Positions 33,629-42,905 of a stretch of DNA of 64,000 nucleotides are shown piece after piece. The stretch is from CAYPTB01 sp964413535. GTDB lineage: Bacteria; Planctomycetota; UBA1135; GCA-002686595. How positions within the stretch are numbered: position 1 is the stretch's first letter; every line of letters starts with the position of its first letter. The notes below the pieces were generated by a model. It saw only the letters and a list, made by a program, of their open reading frames with translations, did not search any database and was not told the DNA's origin. Position numbers and translations under genes: made by a program. The stretch spans positions 5,042 through 69,041 of the forward strand of contig CAYPTB010000041.1 in assembly GCA_964413535.1 (NCBI GenBank), given 5' to 3'.

Positions 33629-34888
33629 TCAGCGTGCCGGTGGCGTGCCGTCGCTAGCGGCCTGGTGGACCGGCGTGCGTCCCATCTCGAGCATGAAGAG
33701 CAAGAAGCTCCCGAGCACGGTTTGGAAGCCGAGCGCGACGAGCGTGACGCCCGGAACGACGAACCTCATCGTGTCGGCGTACTCGAGGTCGCCGAATCCG
33801 CTCCGATACCAGCGGTAGGCTTCGATCGCGATCAGACTCGCTCCGACGACGGCTCCTACGACCCCCGCGACGAGACCGCGTTCGAGATTGAACGCGCGCC
33901 GGAACACCACCATGCGCGGATCGGGGAGCAACAGGCCTTCGCGCACGGCGAAGGTCTTCGCCAGCAACGCGAACAGGATGGCTTGCAGCCCGAGCGTCAG
34001 CGCTAGGCTCGCCACGAGCAGCGTGTGCGCGCCCAGGCGAACGCCCCCCAGGCTGAGGCCGGGGAGCGCCAGCGCATAGCCGGCCAGGCCGAGTAGGATC
34101 AGCAGTACCCCGGGCCAGAGGAAGAGCCGGCGCGGCGTGTACATGAGGAAGAAACGCAGCGTTCGCCAGCCGTCGCGAAACGTCTTCAGGTGCGGAGCGT
34201 GGGCCTTGCGCCCGTCTGGATGGAGCGTGATCGGCACCTCGGCGACGCGCTCACCGCGCAAGCTCGCTCGGATGATCATCTCCGTCGCGAACTCCATCCC
34301 CGTGGCGCGCTGATCGAGGCGGGCATAGAGCTCCGGCGTGAAGCCGCGCAGCCCGCAGTAGACGTCGTGGATCTCTGCCCTGAACCAGGTGCGCACCATC
34401 CACGAGAAGATCGGGTTGCCCACCCAGCGGTGCAGGAACGGCATCGCGCCCGGCAGGATCCGGCCGCCGCCTGACGGCAATCGACAACCCTGGACGAGCT
34501 CGTAGCCTTCGCGCCACTTCGCGACGAAGCGCGGGATCTCGAGGAAGTCGTAGCTGTCGTCGGCGTCGCCCATGATGACGAAACGCCCGCGCGCGGCTGC
34601 GATGCCTCCGCGCAACGCGTTGCCGTAGCCGCGCTCGGGAACCGGCACCACGCGCGCACCCAGGCTCTCGGCGATCGACTGCGAGCCGTCGGTGCTGCCG
34701 TTGTCCGCGACGAGCACCTCGCCCGCGATGCCGTGCTCGCGGAGCGCGCGCTGCGCTTTCTCCAAGCACGTGGCCAGCGTGTCGGCCTCGTTGAGGCAGG
34801 GCATGACCACCGACACCTCCACCGTGCCGTTGGCGCCGTCCTTCGATTGCTTCGATCTCGTCGTGGACATGGGATCGGACACGGGCAT
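33629..34888 (-). CDS. family 2 glycosyltransferase (dolichol-phosphate-sugar synthase-like) with C-terminal membrane helices
   Basis: 419 residues. The GT2 catalytic domain (about 20-250) has VVMPCLNEADTL, VLVADNGSTDGS, MGDADDSYDF (D-x-D) and VQGCRLPSGG. An R-rich segment, TFRDGWRTLRFFLMYTPRRLFL, then leads into about five membrane helices. This is the layout of polyprenyl-phosphate-sugar synthases such as DPMS-type enzymes, which make the lipid-linked sugar used by GT-C transferases. The ATG at 34888 overlaps the TGA of the upstream GT-C-like gene (TGATG), so donor maker and user are co-translated. Confidence 0.85.
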   Translation of the reverse strand: MPVSDPMSTTRSKQSKDGANGTVEVSVVMPCLNEADTLATCLEKAQRALREHGIAGEVLVADNGSTDGSQSIAESLGARVVPVPERGYGNALRGGIAAARGRFVIMGDADDSYDFLEIPRFVAKWREGYELVQGCRLPSGGGRILPGAMPFLHRWVGNPIFSWMVRTWFRAEIHDVYCGLRGFTPELYARLDQRATGMEFATEMIIRASLRGERVAEVPITLHPDGRKAHAPHLKTFRDGWRTLRFFLMYTPRRLFLWPGVLLILLGLAGYALALPGLSLGGVRLGAHTLLVASLALTLGLQAILFALLAKTFAVREGLLLPDPRMVVFRRAFNLERGLVAGVVGAVVGASLIAIEAYRWYRSGFGDLEYADTMRFVVPGVTLVALGFQTVLGSFLLFMLEMGRTPVHQAASDGTPPAR

Positions 34889-37071
34889 CACAGTCTAGGC
34901 GGGCCCCCGTAGAAGCGCAGGATTGGTGGCCACCAGGAGAAGTCTTCGTCCCTCGGGATTCGATGCCGCTGGAACGAGACGGTGTACTGGCGCCCTTCGA
35001 AGGTACCCCCTCCTTTGGGGCCCAGGACCTCGATCAGTCGGAGCTTCGCGGGCGAACTGTTCGGATGATCGTCGCCCGTCAGCAGCATCGGAGTCCAGCC
35101 CTGCTCGTGGAACTCGGCGAGGAGCGGGTCGACTTCCTCCAGGTCGATGTGGGGGCTGAGCACGAAGACCTTCTGCTGACAGAAGAACCTGAGCGGATTG
35201 AGGAAATGCGTTGCCATGGGATCATCGGGCATGGTGATCCACACCACGTCCTCGGGAGCATTCTTCGCGAGGTCGCGCACGACTTCGACCGTAGTCGTGT
35301 GCGTGGGATTGCGGATGAAGGGGAGGCCGATCCGCAGGGTGAACTGCATCAGGTACGCGCACAGTGCGAACCCGGCTATTCGCAGCAGGACGCCGACGCG
35401 CGTCCCCGAAGCGAAGACGAACCACGGTAGGATCGCCGCAGCGATCAGACCCGGGATCGAGGTCGTCAGGAAGCGCCTGCCCGGAGCGTGGGGGTGCGCC
35501 GATCCGTAGTCCAGACTGCCGCTCACGAGCAGGACGAACGCGGTCTGCACGAGCACGAAGCACAACAAGGGCGCCAGGGTGACGCAGTCCCGTCGAGCCA
35601 GCAGCAGGAACGAGCCCGACATCCCGCAGAAGACGCCGAGCGTGCTCAGGTAGAGCCCAAGCGCGGGAAACGTGATCTCGCGCCACGTCCGCTCGGTCGA
35701 ATCGACCACGACATCGTGCGGGACCGCCAAGGTCCGTTGCCAGGAGGAGAGCTCGGACTGCGGCACCCCGCCCCACTCCGATTGCAAGGGCAGACCCCAG
35801 TAGAGGTAGACGGCGGCGATCATCCCGACGGCCCCCGTCCAGACGACCATGCGCCGCAACGGAAGCCGCTGGATCCAGCCCACCACAAGGTCGCGTTTCT
35901 CGAAGACGAAGAACGTGAGCCCGATCGCGAGGACGAACGAGCCCAGATAGCCGATGGCGTTCTTGCTCGAGTACATCTCCTTGTTGAACAGTTGCGCGCC
36001 GAAATAGACGCGGTGGCCGTGGAAGGCGTGGAACGTCGCGAGCGCGAGGAACAGGCCGTAACCGAGCGGGAGTGCGGCGATGGTGCGCGCGCGATAGCCC
36101 GCGACCATCATGATCAGGATGTAGAGCAGCAGCGCCCACGGCAGGAGGAAGAACTCGATCTTGGCTAGGTGCACGGCTCCGAAGAACACGCCTGCTGCGA
36201 ACAGACGCGAGCCCGATGCGGGCTCTCTGGAGCTCGTGGCGGGCTTGGTGGGTATCGCCAGGACCGCGAAGGCGAAGCCCGTGAGCAGGAACGCTTCGAC
36301 CATGATCTCCGCGTTCGTCATCCGCGCGAACCACACGCTGGCCGGATTGATGCCGAGTAGCACGGCGGCGATGACGCCGACGACCGGGCCAGCGAAACGC
36401 GCCACGAGCAGGTAGAAGGCGCCGACGGAGACGAGGGCGAGGAGGATCGGCCCTGCAAAGAAGAGGGTGAGGCCGCCGGCGGCGTGGAGCGCCGCGAGGA
36501 ACGACGGGAGGAGGTGGAAACCGTGCGGCACGATGAGGCCGCTCTTGTCGTTCTCCTCGAAGAAGTAGAAGCCCTCGCAATAGGAGCCGAAGTTCGCCCC
36601 GTGGAGCCCCCGAGGCAGACTGACCAAGACCTCGTCGCGGAACAGCGAACCGCCGCGCTGGGCGATCTCCAGCCCGGCATTGGAGTAGACGCCCTCGTCA
36701 CCGCTACCCCAGATGAACTCGGCCGGTGGATAGTAGATCACCGCTAGCGCGGCGATGAGCAAGGTTGGCGCCACGTCGCTAGCTCGGAAGACGAAGGGTA
36801 GGAACGAGCGCTTTGTCGCGAGCAACCAGCCGGCGAGCAGCACGCTGACGATCGCGATCGTCGAGTACAGGTTTGCCCCGGAGAAGCGTCCCGCGGCCGC
36901 GAGCAGGTGCGAGACGACCGACGTGACGAGGACGCTGAACGCCGCGGTGAAGCACAGCCCCTCGAAAGCCGAGAGGCGCTCCCCGGCCTTCTTCGGCGGG
37001 AGGAGCAGGAGCGCGAGCAGGTACCCGGGGGCGATGAGCAGGAGGCCGCCGGCGGCGTTCTCGTACCACAT
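34888..37071 (-). CDS. polytopic GT-C-like membrane glycosyltransferase
   Basis: 727 residues with at least twelve hydrophobic helices. The N-terminal half follows GT-C (PMT/ArnT-like) form: YYPPAEFIWGSGDEGVYSNAGLEIAQRG supplies the acidic motif after the early helices, then FAGPVVGVIAAVLLGINPASVWFARMTNAEIMVEAFLLTGFAF, close to the second conserved luminal loop of these enzymes. The last ~150 residues are a soluble domain (EVVRDLAKNAPEDVVWITMPDD...VFVLSPHIDLEEVD). The partner GT2 gene overlaps its stop, supporting a lipid-linked sugar substrate. ATG at 37071; the open frame further upstream is not protein-like. Confidence 0.75.
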   Translation of the reverse strand: MWYENAAGGLLLIAPGYLLALLLLPPKKAGERLSAFEGLCFTAAFSVLVTSVVSHLLAAAGRFSGANLYSTIAIVSVLLAGWLLATKRSFLPFVFRASDVAPTLLIAALAVIYYPPAEFIWGSGDEGVYSNAGLEIAQRGGSLFRDEVLVSLPRGLHGANFGSYCEGFYFFEENDKSGLIVPHGFHLLPSFLAALHAAGGLTLFFAGPILLALVSVGAFYLLVARFAGPVVGVIAAVLLGINPASVWFARMTNAEIMVEAFLLTGFAFAVLAIPTKPATSSREPASGSRLFAAGVFFGAVHLAKIEFFLLPWALLLYILIMMVAGYRARTIAALPLGYGLFLALATFHAFHGHRVYFGAQLFNKEMYSSKNAIGYLGSFVLAIGLTFFVFEKRDLVVGWIQRLPLRRMVVWTGAVGMIAAVYLYWGLPLQSEWGGVPQSELSSWQRTLAVPHDVVVDSTERTWREITFPALGLYLSTLGVFCGMSGSFLLLARRDCVTLAPLLCFVLVQTAFVLLVSGSLDYGSAHPHAPGRRFLTTSIPGLIAAAILPWFVFASGTRVGVLLRIAGFALCAYLMQFTLRIGLPFIRNPTHTTTVEVVRDLAKNAPEDVVWITMPDDPMATHFLNPLRFFCQQKVFVLSPHIDLEEVDPLLAEFHEQGWTPMLLTGDDHPNSSPAKLRLIEVLGPKGGGTFEGRQYTVSFQRHRIPRDEDFSWWPPILRFYGGPPRL

Positions 37072-37473
37072 GGGCTGGCTAGCCGACTGTCCGATCCGCG
37101 TCCGCGGCGCCGGGGCGCCCCGCGCTAGAACGCTGCAGTCCGTCCAGGTCGCGCGGCGAACGCAGCGAGCCGCGCCGGGCTGGCCGGATCGAAGTGGAGG
37201 CCCTCGACAGCATCGTCCGCGTCCGGAGCATTTCGTGAGGGTAGCGTGGGCGAGTCCGCTCCGCTCGGCCTCGCACCGCGGTCCACCGGCGAGTCCGCGT
37301 CGCTCGGGAACGGATCGCGGACGCTCCAGGAACCGACCGGAGGCGCACATTCCGGTCGCTCCGCGGGTCGGTCGAGCCCCGCGCAGGATTCGTCTCGCGC
37401 GCAGGCTCTCAGACCCGTCAGCCGATGCGCAGGTCCGGGCGGGGCGAACGAGTTCAGGCTCCACGCCGTGAAA
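37072..37473. other. non-coding stretch upstream of the GT-C-like gene
   Basis: About 400 bp, very G+C-rich, with no convincing gene on either strand; open frames show Arg/Pro/Ser-rich antisense-like composition. It should hold the promoter of the GT-C/GT2 pair. I see no clear -10/-35 elements and no repeats other than the hairpin just beyond its end. Confidence 0.4.
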
Positions 37474-37514
37474 CGCGAGGGGGTAGGTGGCCCTCGGCCA
37501 CCTACCCCCTCGCG
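37474..37514. terminator. perfect 19-bp hairpin downstream of the transglutaminase-like gene
   Basis: 37474-37492 pairs exactly with 37496-37514 around a CTC loop. It lies 43 bp after the stop of the minus-strand transglutaminase-like gene and about 400 bp before the next gene, so it is well placed to end that transcript. No U-tract follows on either side. Confidence 0.65.
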
Positions 37515-37557
37515 TGCGACGGCGCGGACGCGCGTCGCTCGTGCTCCGCGGTGATCC

Positions 37558-38616
37558 CTACATCCCGGAAGTCTGCGACTCGCGCACTTCCTCGAAGCGC
37601 ACGGTACGCGTGAGCTGCGGGGCCAGCGGGCCGTCGGGCAGAACGCGCGCGGCGCGGCCGTCGATCTCGGCGTAGCCCATGATCATCGTGTTGACACGCC
37701 CTCCGGCCTGCGCAGGGTTCAGGACGAAGTCCCGGCCCTCGTTGAGCCACAGGCGCCGCTCGGTCAGCCCGGTGAACCAGCGCTCGGGTCCCATTCCATC
37801 GGTCGCGTCGGCCTCGACGATGTCGGCCGGCACCCAACCGTAGTTGGGGAGGAAGTACTCCGCCCAGCAGCGGTAGCCGGGGTCGACTTCCTTGCCTTCG
37901 TTCTTCTCCAGCACCCGGTAGCCCATCTGGAGTCGAGCCGGAATGCCCCTCGCGCGGGCGAGCGCGATGAAGAGCGAGTGGAGATCGGTGCAGCAGCCCC
38001 CCTCGTTCGCAAGGCAGTCCTCGACCGAGCCGATGCCGCACTTCGGCTTGGTCGGATCCTTCGAGTAGTGGTCGGCCTCGGCCGCGACGTGCGTGAGGAG
38101 CAGGCGCGTCTGGACGGCCGGATTCGTCTCCGTTCCGCAGACCTCGTCGGCGATCTTCGCGACCTCCTTCGTCACCGTCATGTAGGGCGCGTCGCGGCGC
38201 ACCGAGTCGGCGTAGAGCTGGCGGTGACCCTCCGTGATCGGACCCACCTTCGAGGGATCGACGTTCACGAGGACGGGACGGCGGCGAAGGGTGAACTCCA
38301 CGACGGCTTCGAGCGCGCTGGCAGCGGGAGCGTCGGCCTCGATGTACAGGAACTGGTTCCCGTGCTCGGCCTCCCGCTGGATGCTCCACGGGCCGGGTGC
38401 GGACACGACCTTGAAGTCGAGCACCTCCTGGAAGCGCTCGTCGTCGGGGATCGAGACCCACCAACGCACTTCCTTGGCGTCAGCGGGGATCTGGTCGAGC
38501 TTCGTCGTCTGCCGCACGCGATAGACGCGGGTCTGGCCGAGCTCGGGCGCGTCGCCGCCCGGCTCGATGGCCCCGGTGGACATGGACGTGAGAAGGAGGG
38601 TGGCTAGGCTCAGCAT
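37558..38616 (-). CDS. secreted transglutaminase-like (papain-fold) protein with substituted catalytic His
   Basis: 352 residues with a short signal peptide (MLSLATLLLTSMSTGA). The core (about 165-270) has the nucleophile block EGGCCTDLHSLFIALARARGIPAR (Cys209) and the second block CWAEYFLPNYGWVPADIVEAD. In relatives that block usually reads H-C-W-A-E-F; here the His position is Arg249, while the Asp block remains. The N-terminal ~110 residues form a strand-rich domain often seen ahead of such cores. It may be a non-catalytic relative or use another His. ATG at 38616. It lies about 300 bp downstream of the M64 gene. Confidence 0.75.
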   Translation of the reverse strand: MLSLATLLLTSMSTGAIEPGGDAPELGQTRVYRVRQTTKLDQIPADAKEVRWWVSIPDDERFQEVLDFKVVSAPGPWSIQREAEHGNQFLYIEADAPAASALEAVVEFTLRRRPVLVNVDPSKVGPITEGHRQLYADSVRRDAPYMTVTKEVAKIADEVCGTETNPAVQTRLLLTHVAAEADHYSKDPTKPKCGIGSVEDCLANEGGCCTDLHSLFIALARARGIPARLQMGYRVLEKNEGKEVDPGYRCWAEYFLPNYGWVPADIVEADATDGMGPERWFTGLTERRLWLNEGRDFVLNPAQAGGRVNTMIMGYAEIDGRAARVLPDGPLAPQLTRTVRFEEVRESQTSGM

Positions 38617-38922
38617 GGTGGATGTCGGTTCGGGTCCGGATCGAACGGGCCAGTCGGGCCGCGGGAGCGACCGCGCGCGTACGGTGGGCCTCGGGGAGCA
38701 CGGCTCGTGCCAACCCGGATCCCCGCGTTTCCCGTTCTCCGTCGGCAGCGCGAGGGGGCGCGGCGGATGGTGCTGGGGCGAGTCGGGCCCGTGGAGCCAA
38801 GCCCGACGCGGAGCGGCAGTCTACTCCGCACGTAGAACCTGCGGGGCGAGTCGGTCGGTTTATGGTCCGCACGCGGAGGAGCGCGAGTCGCCAGGGTCAG
38901 GCCGTCGAACCAGGGACCGCGC
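38617..38922. other. non-coding stretch between M64 and transglutaminase-like genes
   Basis: 306 bp. Both flanking genes are minus strand, so this should contain the end of the M64 transcript and the promoter of the transglutaminase-like gene. I see no strong hairpin, repeat or RNA gene. Short open frames here are Arg-rich and not gene-like. Confidence 0.4.
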
Positions 38923-40374
38923 TCAGTCGATCACCCACCACCACCCGACCTCCGACTCCAGGACCCCGCGCTCGTCCCGGAGCACCCAGGGCCACGATTC
39001 TCCGCGCAAGCGTGTCGTGTCCCTCACGCGGCAGAGAACGCGCCACGTCCCCGGCTCGAGGTCGTCCGCCGAGACGCTGAAGCGATGACTCCCGCTCGCG
39101 TTCGAGCGGACCACTCGAGCAGGATCCCAGTAGATCGGCTGCAACGATCCCCGATCGCGGCGATCGCGGTGCGTGGTCGAGGGCTTCGCGGGCGGCAGGG
39201 GGACCGCGCGCTCGGGGACGACCCACCAGCGAACTTCGAGCGCATGGCTCTCGGGTCGCATCACGCGCACTTCGAAGGCGTGGGGCCCGCGACCGCGCAG
39301 GACGGTCGTCGTCTCGGGTGTCGTCCGGGGTCGCTCCCCTGGCGGACCCGGGCGCGGAGCAGGGCCGGGGTGAGGTCCCGGGAGCGCTTCTTCGATCGGG
39401 TCGACGGTCGCGTAGATGCGCAGCACGATCGCCTCGCGACACACGCGGCAGAAGAACTCACCATCGTGCATCACGCAGCCGGAGGGCGTCGGCTTCCACG
39501 CCCCCCGAACCTGGCCGGAAGCGCCCTCATAGATCCCGATGCCGGGAACCTTTTCCTCGAGCCAGTGGCGCCAAGGAACGGCTGCGGGATCCTCGGTGTC
39601 CGAGACGTTGATCCGGCTCACGACGAAACTGCGGTGGCCCGTCACGTCGGGATACTCGTCTTGCAGCCGCGCGAAGGCGTGCCCGAACTCGTGGATGGTC
39701 GTCTTGTCCTCGCGACCGCCGATGACGGCGACCCCCGGATACCCGGTGCCGTGCGAGCCGCGCTGCACGTAGACGACGGCGAGCTCGTCGTGATCGGGCA
39801 TCTCGCTCAGCGCGCGCATGACGAGCGCGGGATCGGCGCCGACGTGTCCCTGGATCGTCTCGCGAACGTGACCGCCGAGAGCCGTGTCCGCCTGCCGGCC
39901 GAAGCCGTCGATTCCGCCCTCGGCGCTGACGACGTTCATGCGCCAGACGTTGAAGTAGCTCTGGTACTCCCCCAGCGTCAGGTTGTGCTCGAACAGGCGC
40001 GGCAGGACGCGAGCGAGGTCGTCGAAGGCGTTCTGCCGCGAGAGGGTGTAGCCGTCGCCCATGACGACCACGTCGACGCGCTTGGAACTTTGTCCGTTGA
40101 GCTCGATCGGAGCCCAGCCGAGCACTCCGTTCGGTTCGATCCGGCGCGCCGCCGTGCGACCGGCCTCGGTGCGCGGATACTTGCGCGCGACTTCGCGGTA
40201 CTCGGACCAAGCGCGGTCGTGGAAGCCGTCGCGCACGAACTCCTCCGCGCGCTCTAGCCCTTGCGCCGCCCGACCCTCCAGCTCGGCTTCGTCGTCCCCG
40301 ACCTCGCGTCCTCGAGGTTCGAGCACGCCGCCGATCGAGGTCGCTCCGAGGAACAAGAGAGAGGCAGCGAACAC
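38923..40374 (-). CDS. secreted M64-family (IgA peptidase-like) metallopeptidase
   Basis: 483 residues with an N-terminal signal (MFAASLLFLGATSIGG, GTG start). After an N-terminal helical region, the M64 core begins VDVVVMGDGYTLS and contains the zinc site HEFGHAFARLQDEY (His228, Glu229, His232), plus AVIGGREDKTTIHEFGH and CVMHDGEFFCRVCREAI near the end of the core. The C-terminal ~150 residues, after a Pro-rich hinge (GPHPGPAPRPGPPG), form a beta-sandwich-like domain. M64 members include the Clostridium ramosum IgA protease; the natural substrate here is unknown. Confidence 0.85.
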   Translation of the reverse strand: MFAASLLFLGATSIGGVLEPRGREVGDDEAELEGRAAQGLERAEEFVRDGFHDRAWSEYREVARKYPRTEAGRTAARRIEPNGVLGWAPIELNGQSSKRVDVVVMGDGYTLSRQNAFDDLARVLPRLFEHNLTLGEYQSYFNVWRMNVVSAEGGIDGFGRQADTALGGHVRETIQGHVGADPALVMRALSEMPDHDELAVVYVQRGSHGTGYPGVAVIGGREDKTTIHEFGHAFARLQDEYPDVTGHRSFVVSRINVSDTEDPAAVPWRHWLEEKVPGIGIYEGASGQVRGAWKPTPSGCVMHDGEFFCRVCREAIVLRIYATVDPIEEALPGPHPGPAPRPGPPGERPRTTPETTTVLRGRGPHAFEVRVMRPESHALEVRWWVVPERAVPLPPAKPSTTHRDRRDRGSLQPIYWDPARVVRSNASGSHRFSVSADDLEPGTWRVLCRVRDTTRLRGESWPWVLRDERGVLESEVGWWWVID

Positions 40375-40462
40375 GCGCGCATTCTAGGGAGGACTCCGAC
40401 TCGAGCGCCGGGGGGTGTGGTGCTGGAGACGACCCCCAGTGTCCCGCGCTACGATCGTCGCC

Positions 40463-42328
40463 ATGATCACCCGAAAGCTCGGCGCCCTCCTGCGGGGAAA
40501 GACCACTCCCTTCCAGATCGTGGCTGCGTGCATCCTCGGAGCCCTCCTCGGATTCGCGCCGAGTCCCACCGACGCCCCGGCGCTCTACGTGTTGCTCGTC
40601 GCCGCACTGCTCGTGGTCAATGCGAACCTGGGCCTCGCCTTGCTCGTGGCCGGGGGAGCGAAGCTCGTCTCCTTCGCCGCCGCGCCGATCTCGTTCCGGG
40701 TCGGACGCTTCTTGCTCGATGGGCCGACGGAGGCGCTCGCGCGAAAGGTCGTGAACGCACCCGTGCTGGCGTGGTGCGGCCTCGAGCGCTACGCCGTGGC
40801 GGGCGGTCTTCTCATCGCGCTCGCACTGGGCGCCGGAGTCGGGCTCGTCATCGCTCGCGGACTCGCCGCCTTCCGCCGTCGGATGGCAGCCGCTGCACAG
40901 AATCCGTCGCGGTTGCGCGAGGTGTCGCAAGGACGCATGGCGCGCTTCACGATGTGGCTCTTCTTCGGCGGGACGGGAGGACTGAGCTGGGAGCAGAAGC
41001 TCGAGCGGCGAGTCGGTAATCCGGTGCGCTGGTGGGGCGCGCTGCTCCTCGTCCTCCTGCTCGGCGGAGCGGCCTTCGCGCACGAGGCGCTCGCCGCCCC
41101 CATCGCCCGCCGCAGCCTGCGCGCCGGTCTCGAAGGCGTCAACGGGGCGACGGTCGACGTGGGCTCGGTCGAGCTCGCGTTGGAGAACGGCCGCGTCGCC
41201 GTGACGGGACTCGCACTCGCGGACCCGGAGGCGCTCGACCAGGACCTCTTCCGCGCCGGTCGATTGGAGGCCGACGTCGACCAAGCCGACTTCCTGCGGC
41301 GGCGTCTCCACGTGGCGCGCGTCGTGATCAGCGAGGCGCAGAGCGGCGCCCCACGCGCGACGCCCGGCGTGCGAACGACGCCGCCGGAGCCGCCCGAGGA
41401 AATGGAGCCCGAGATCGGCCTGCCCGGCGTCTACTCGCTCGAGGACGTAGTGGCCGAGTACGAGACGTGGAAGGCACGGCTCGAGCAGGCGCGCGAATGG
41501 CTCGAGCGCTTGTCGGGACCGCCGCCGGAAGAAGGAGTGGACGACCAAGAGACGCTCTCCGAGCGCTTGGCGCGCGAAGCACGCGAGCGCGGGTGGTTCG
41601 GCGTGCAGGCGAAGCACCTCGTCGAAGAAGCCCCGACGCTCCGTCTGTCCGAGCTGTCCGTCGAGGGTCTCTCTGCGACTTGGCTGCCCGGAACCGTCTT
41701 CGACCTGAACGCTCAGGAGCTCTCGACCCAGCCCGCGCTCGTCGATGCCCCGCCGCGCCTGAGTCTCGCCTCGCGCGACGGAGCGATCCGATTCGAGGTC
41801 GACCTCGCCCCCGCCTCACGGGGCGGCGGAAACGGCGGGATCCGGATTCATTGGAAGGGGCTTCCGGTCGACGACGCGCTGGCTCGACTGCGCTTGCCCG
41901 GCGCTCCGCCGTTGCGCGGGGGAACCCTCGACCTCGAGCTCGACGGCGCATGGGCCGACGGAAGGATCGGCCAAGTCGACCTGCCGCTGCGGGTCACGTT
42001 CCACGACACCGTGCTCGCCCTCGAGGGGATCGAGGAGACGTCGCTCGACCTGCTCGTGCTCCCGGTCGGCCTCTCGGGCGCCCTCGATGCGCCTCGCATC
42101 CACTTCGACGGCGCAGCCTTCGCGAACGCGATCGCCGACGCAGGGAAACGCGAGCTCGCCAACCAAGTGCGCGATCGGCTCGAAGGCGAGTTCGGCGAGG
42201 CCCTCGACGACCTCCGCGACCGCGCGGGGGTCGACCTGCCCAAGGTCGATGCCGCGGGCGCCGGCGAGGAAGCGAAGAAGCTCCTCGACGGGGTTCTGGG
42301 CGGCAAGAAGAAGAAGAAAGAGGATTGA
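40463..42328 (+). CDS. single-chain TIGR03546 + TIGR03545-like membrane/envelope protein
   Basis: 621 residues. Residues ~1-170 match TIGR03546-like proteins: LRGKTTPFQIVAACILGALLGFAPSPTDAPALYVLLVAALLVVNANLGLALL, with several membrane helices. After another helix (GALLLVLLLGGAAFAHEAL), residues ~205-621 resemble TIGR03545, an AsmA/YhdP-like strand-rich periplasmic protein: LRAGLEGVNGATVDVGSVELALENGRVAVTGLALADPE and later repeats of strands. In proteobacteria these are usually two adjacent genes; here they are one. The C-terminus is Lys-rich (KKKKKED). A role in envelope lipid traffic is inferred from the AsmA resemblance only. Confidence 0.65.
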   Translation: MITRKLGALLRGKTTPFQIVAACILGALLGFAPSPTDAPALYVLLVAALLVVNANLGLALLVAGGAKLVSFAAAPISFRVGRFLLDGPTEALARKVVNAPVLAWCGLERYAVAGGLLIALALGAGVGLVIARGLAAFRRRMAAAAQNPSRLREVSQGRMARFTMWLFFGGTGGLSWEQKLERRVGNPVRWWGALLLVLLLGGAAFAHEALAAPIARRSLRAGLEGVNGATVDVGSVELALENGRVAVTGLALADPEALDQDLFRAGRLEADVDQADFLRRRLHVARVVISEAQSGAPRATPGVRTTPPEPPEEMEPEIGLPGVYSLEDVVAEYETWKARLEQAREWLERLSGPPPEEGVDDQETLSERLAREARERGWFGVQAKHLVEEAPTLRLSELSVEGLSATWLPGTVFDLNAQELSTQPALVDAPPRLSLASRDGAIRFEVDLAPASRGGGNGGIRIHWKGLPVDDALARLRLPGAPPLRGGTLDLELDGAWADGRIGQVDLPLRVTFHDTVLALEGIEETSLDLLVLPVGLSGALDAPRIHFDGAAFANAIADAGKRELANQVRDRLEGEFGEALDDLRDRAGVDLPKVDAAGAGEEAKKLLDGVLGGKKKKKED

Positions 42329-42905
42329 GGCCCTCATCCCCGTTCGCGCACCTCGCCGCGCTGGTCGCCGCCGGCGGTCCTCGGTGCCCCGCGTTCGAGC
42401 CCTCCCGGAACCGCTTCGAGAGCGGGCGCCGAGGGGGAGACCCTTTTCCCGGCCGAGAGGTTATGCTGCCCGGCGCAGGGCGCTTCCGTCCGCGCCGACT
42501 CCGCTTGGTTCCGCTTCCCTTCCAACGCCCACCCGGCTCGCGCCGTGGGCCGATCCGCCGACCGGACTCCTTCGCCTCGAGCGGCGAGGGTGAATGCGCC
42601 TTCCTAGACGGCGCGCGGAGCCGCCGGTCTAGTACCGGCCCGCTGAGGCTTCCCTTCTTCTTCGCGCCTGCACGCGAAGCTCGCCACGCCTCCACCTCGT
42701 TGTCCCGCGCGCAGCTTTCCCGCCCTCCCCGAGCAACGCACCGCATGTGCGCTCACGTAGAGCGTTCGCGGCGGAGCGTCGCATTCCTGTCATCCGATTT
42801 CGGATGACCTCACCGACACGACACTGATGCTACGCGTTTCCGAACCTTTCCGTTGTCTGGACAGGTAGAGAGCGCAGATCAACGGAAAGAGAAACAGAAC
42901 CTCCC
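42329..42905. other. long leader/intergenic region upstream of the first RRM gene
   Basis: 577 bp with no gene I can support. The last ~120 bp are less G+C-rich and probably hold the promoter and 5' leader of the RRM gene. Seen here: a small stem GCCGG...CCGGC near 42630, a 9-bp dyad at 42789-42808, and TCCGTTG/CAACGGA arms about 30 bp apart just before the start codon. A long structured leader would suit cold-shock-type regulation of an RNA-binding protein, but that is inference. Confidence 0.45.
42789..42808. promoter_or_regulatory. perfect 9-bp dyad in the RRM gene leader
   Basis: GTCATCCGA and TCGGATGAC flank TT. It is about 100 bp upstream of the RRM start codon. Its size and symmetry fit either a dimeric regulator operator or a small RNA stem. 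There is no regulator gene beside it to choose between the two. Confidence 0.4.

Noticed and set aside
37072..37464. Upstream extension of the GT-C-like frame by 131 codons
   Set aside because: The extension is Arg/Cys/Ser-rich, has no membrane or catalytic features, and ATG 37071 starts directly before the first helix.
39527..41617. 696-codon minus-strand open frame
   Set aside because: Crosses the M64 gene in another frame and lies antisense to the TIGR03546/5 gene; composition is of the shadow type.
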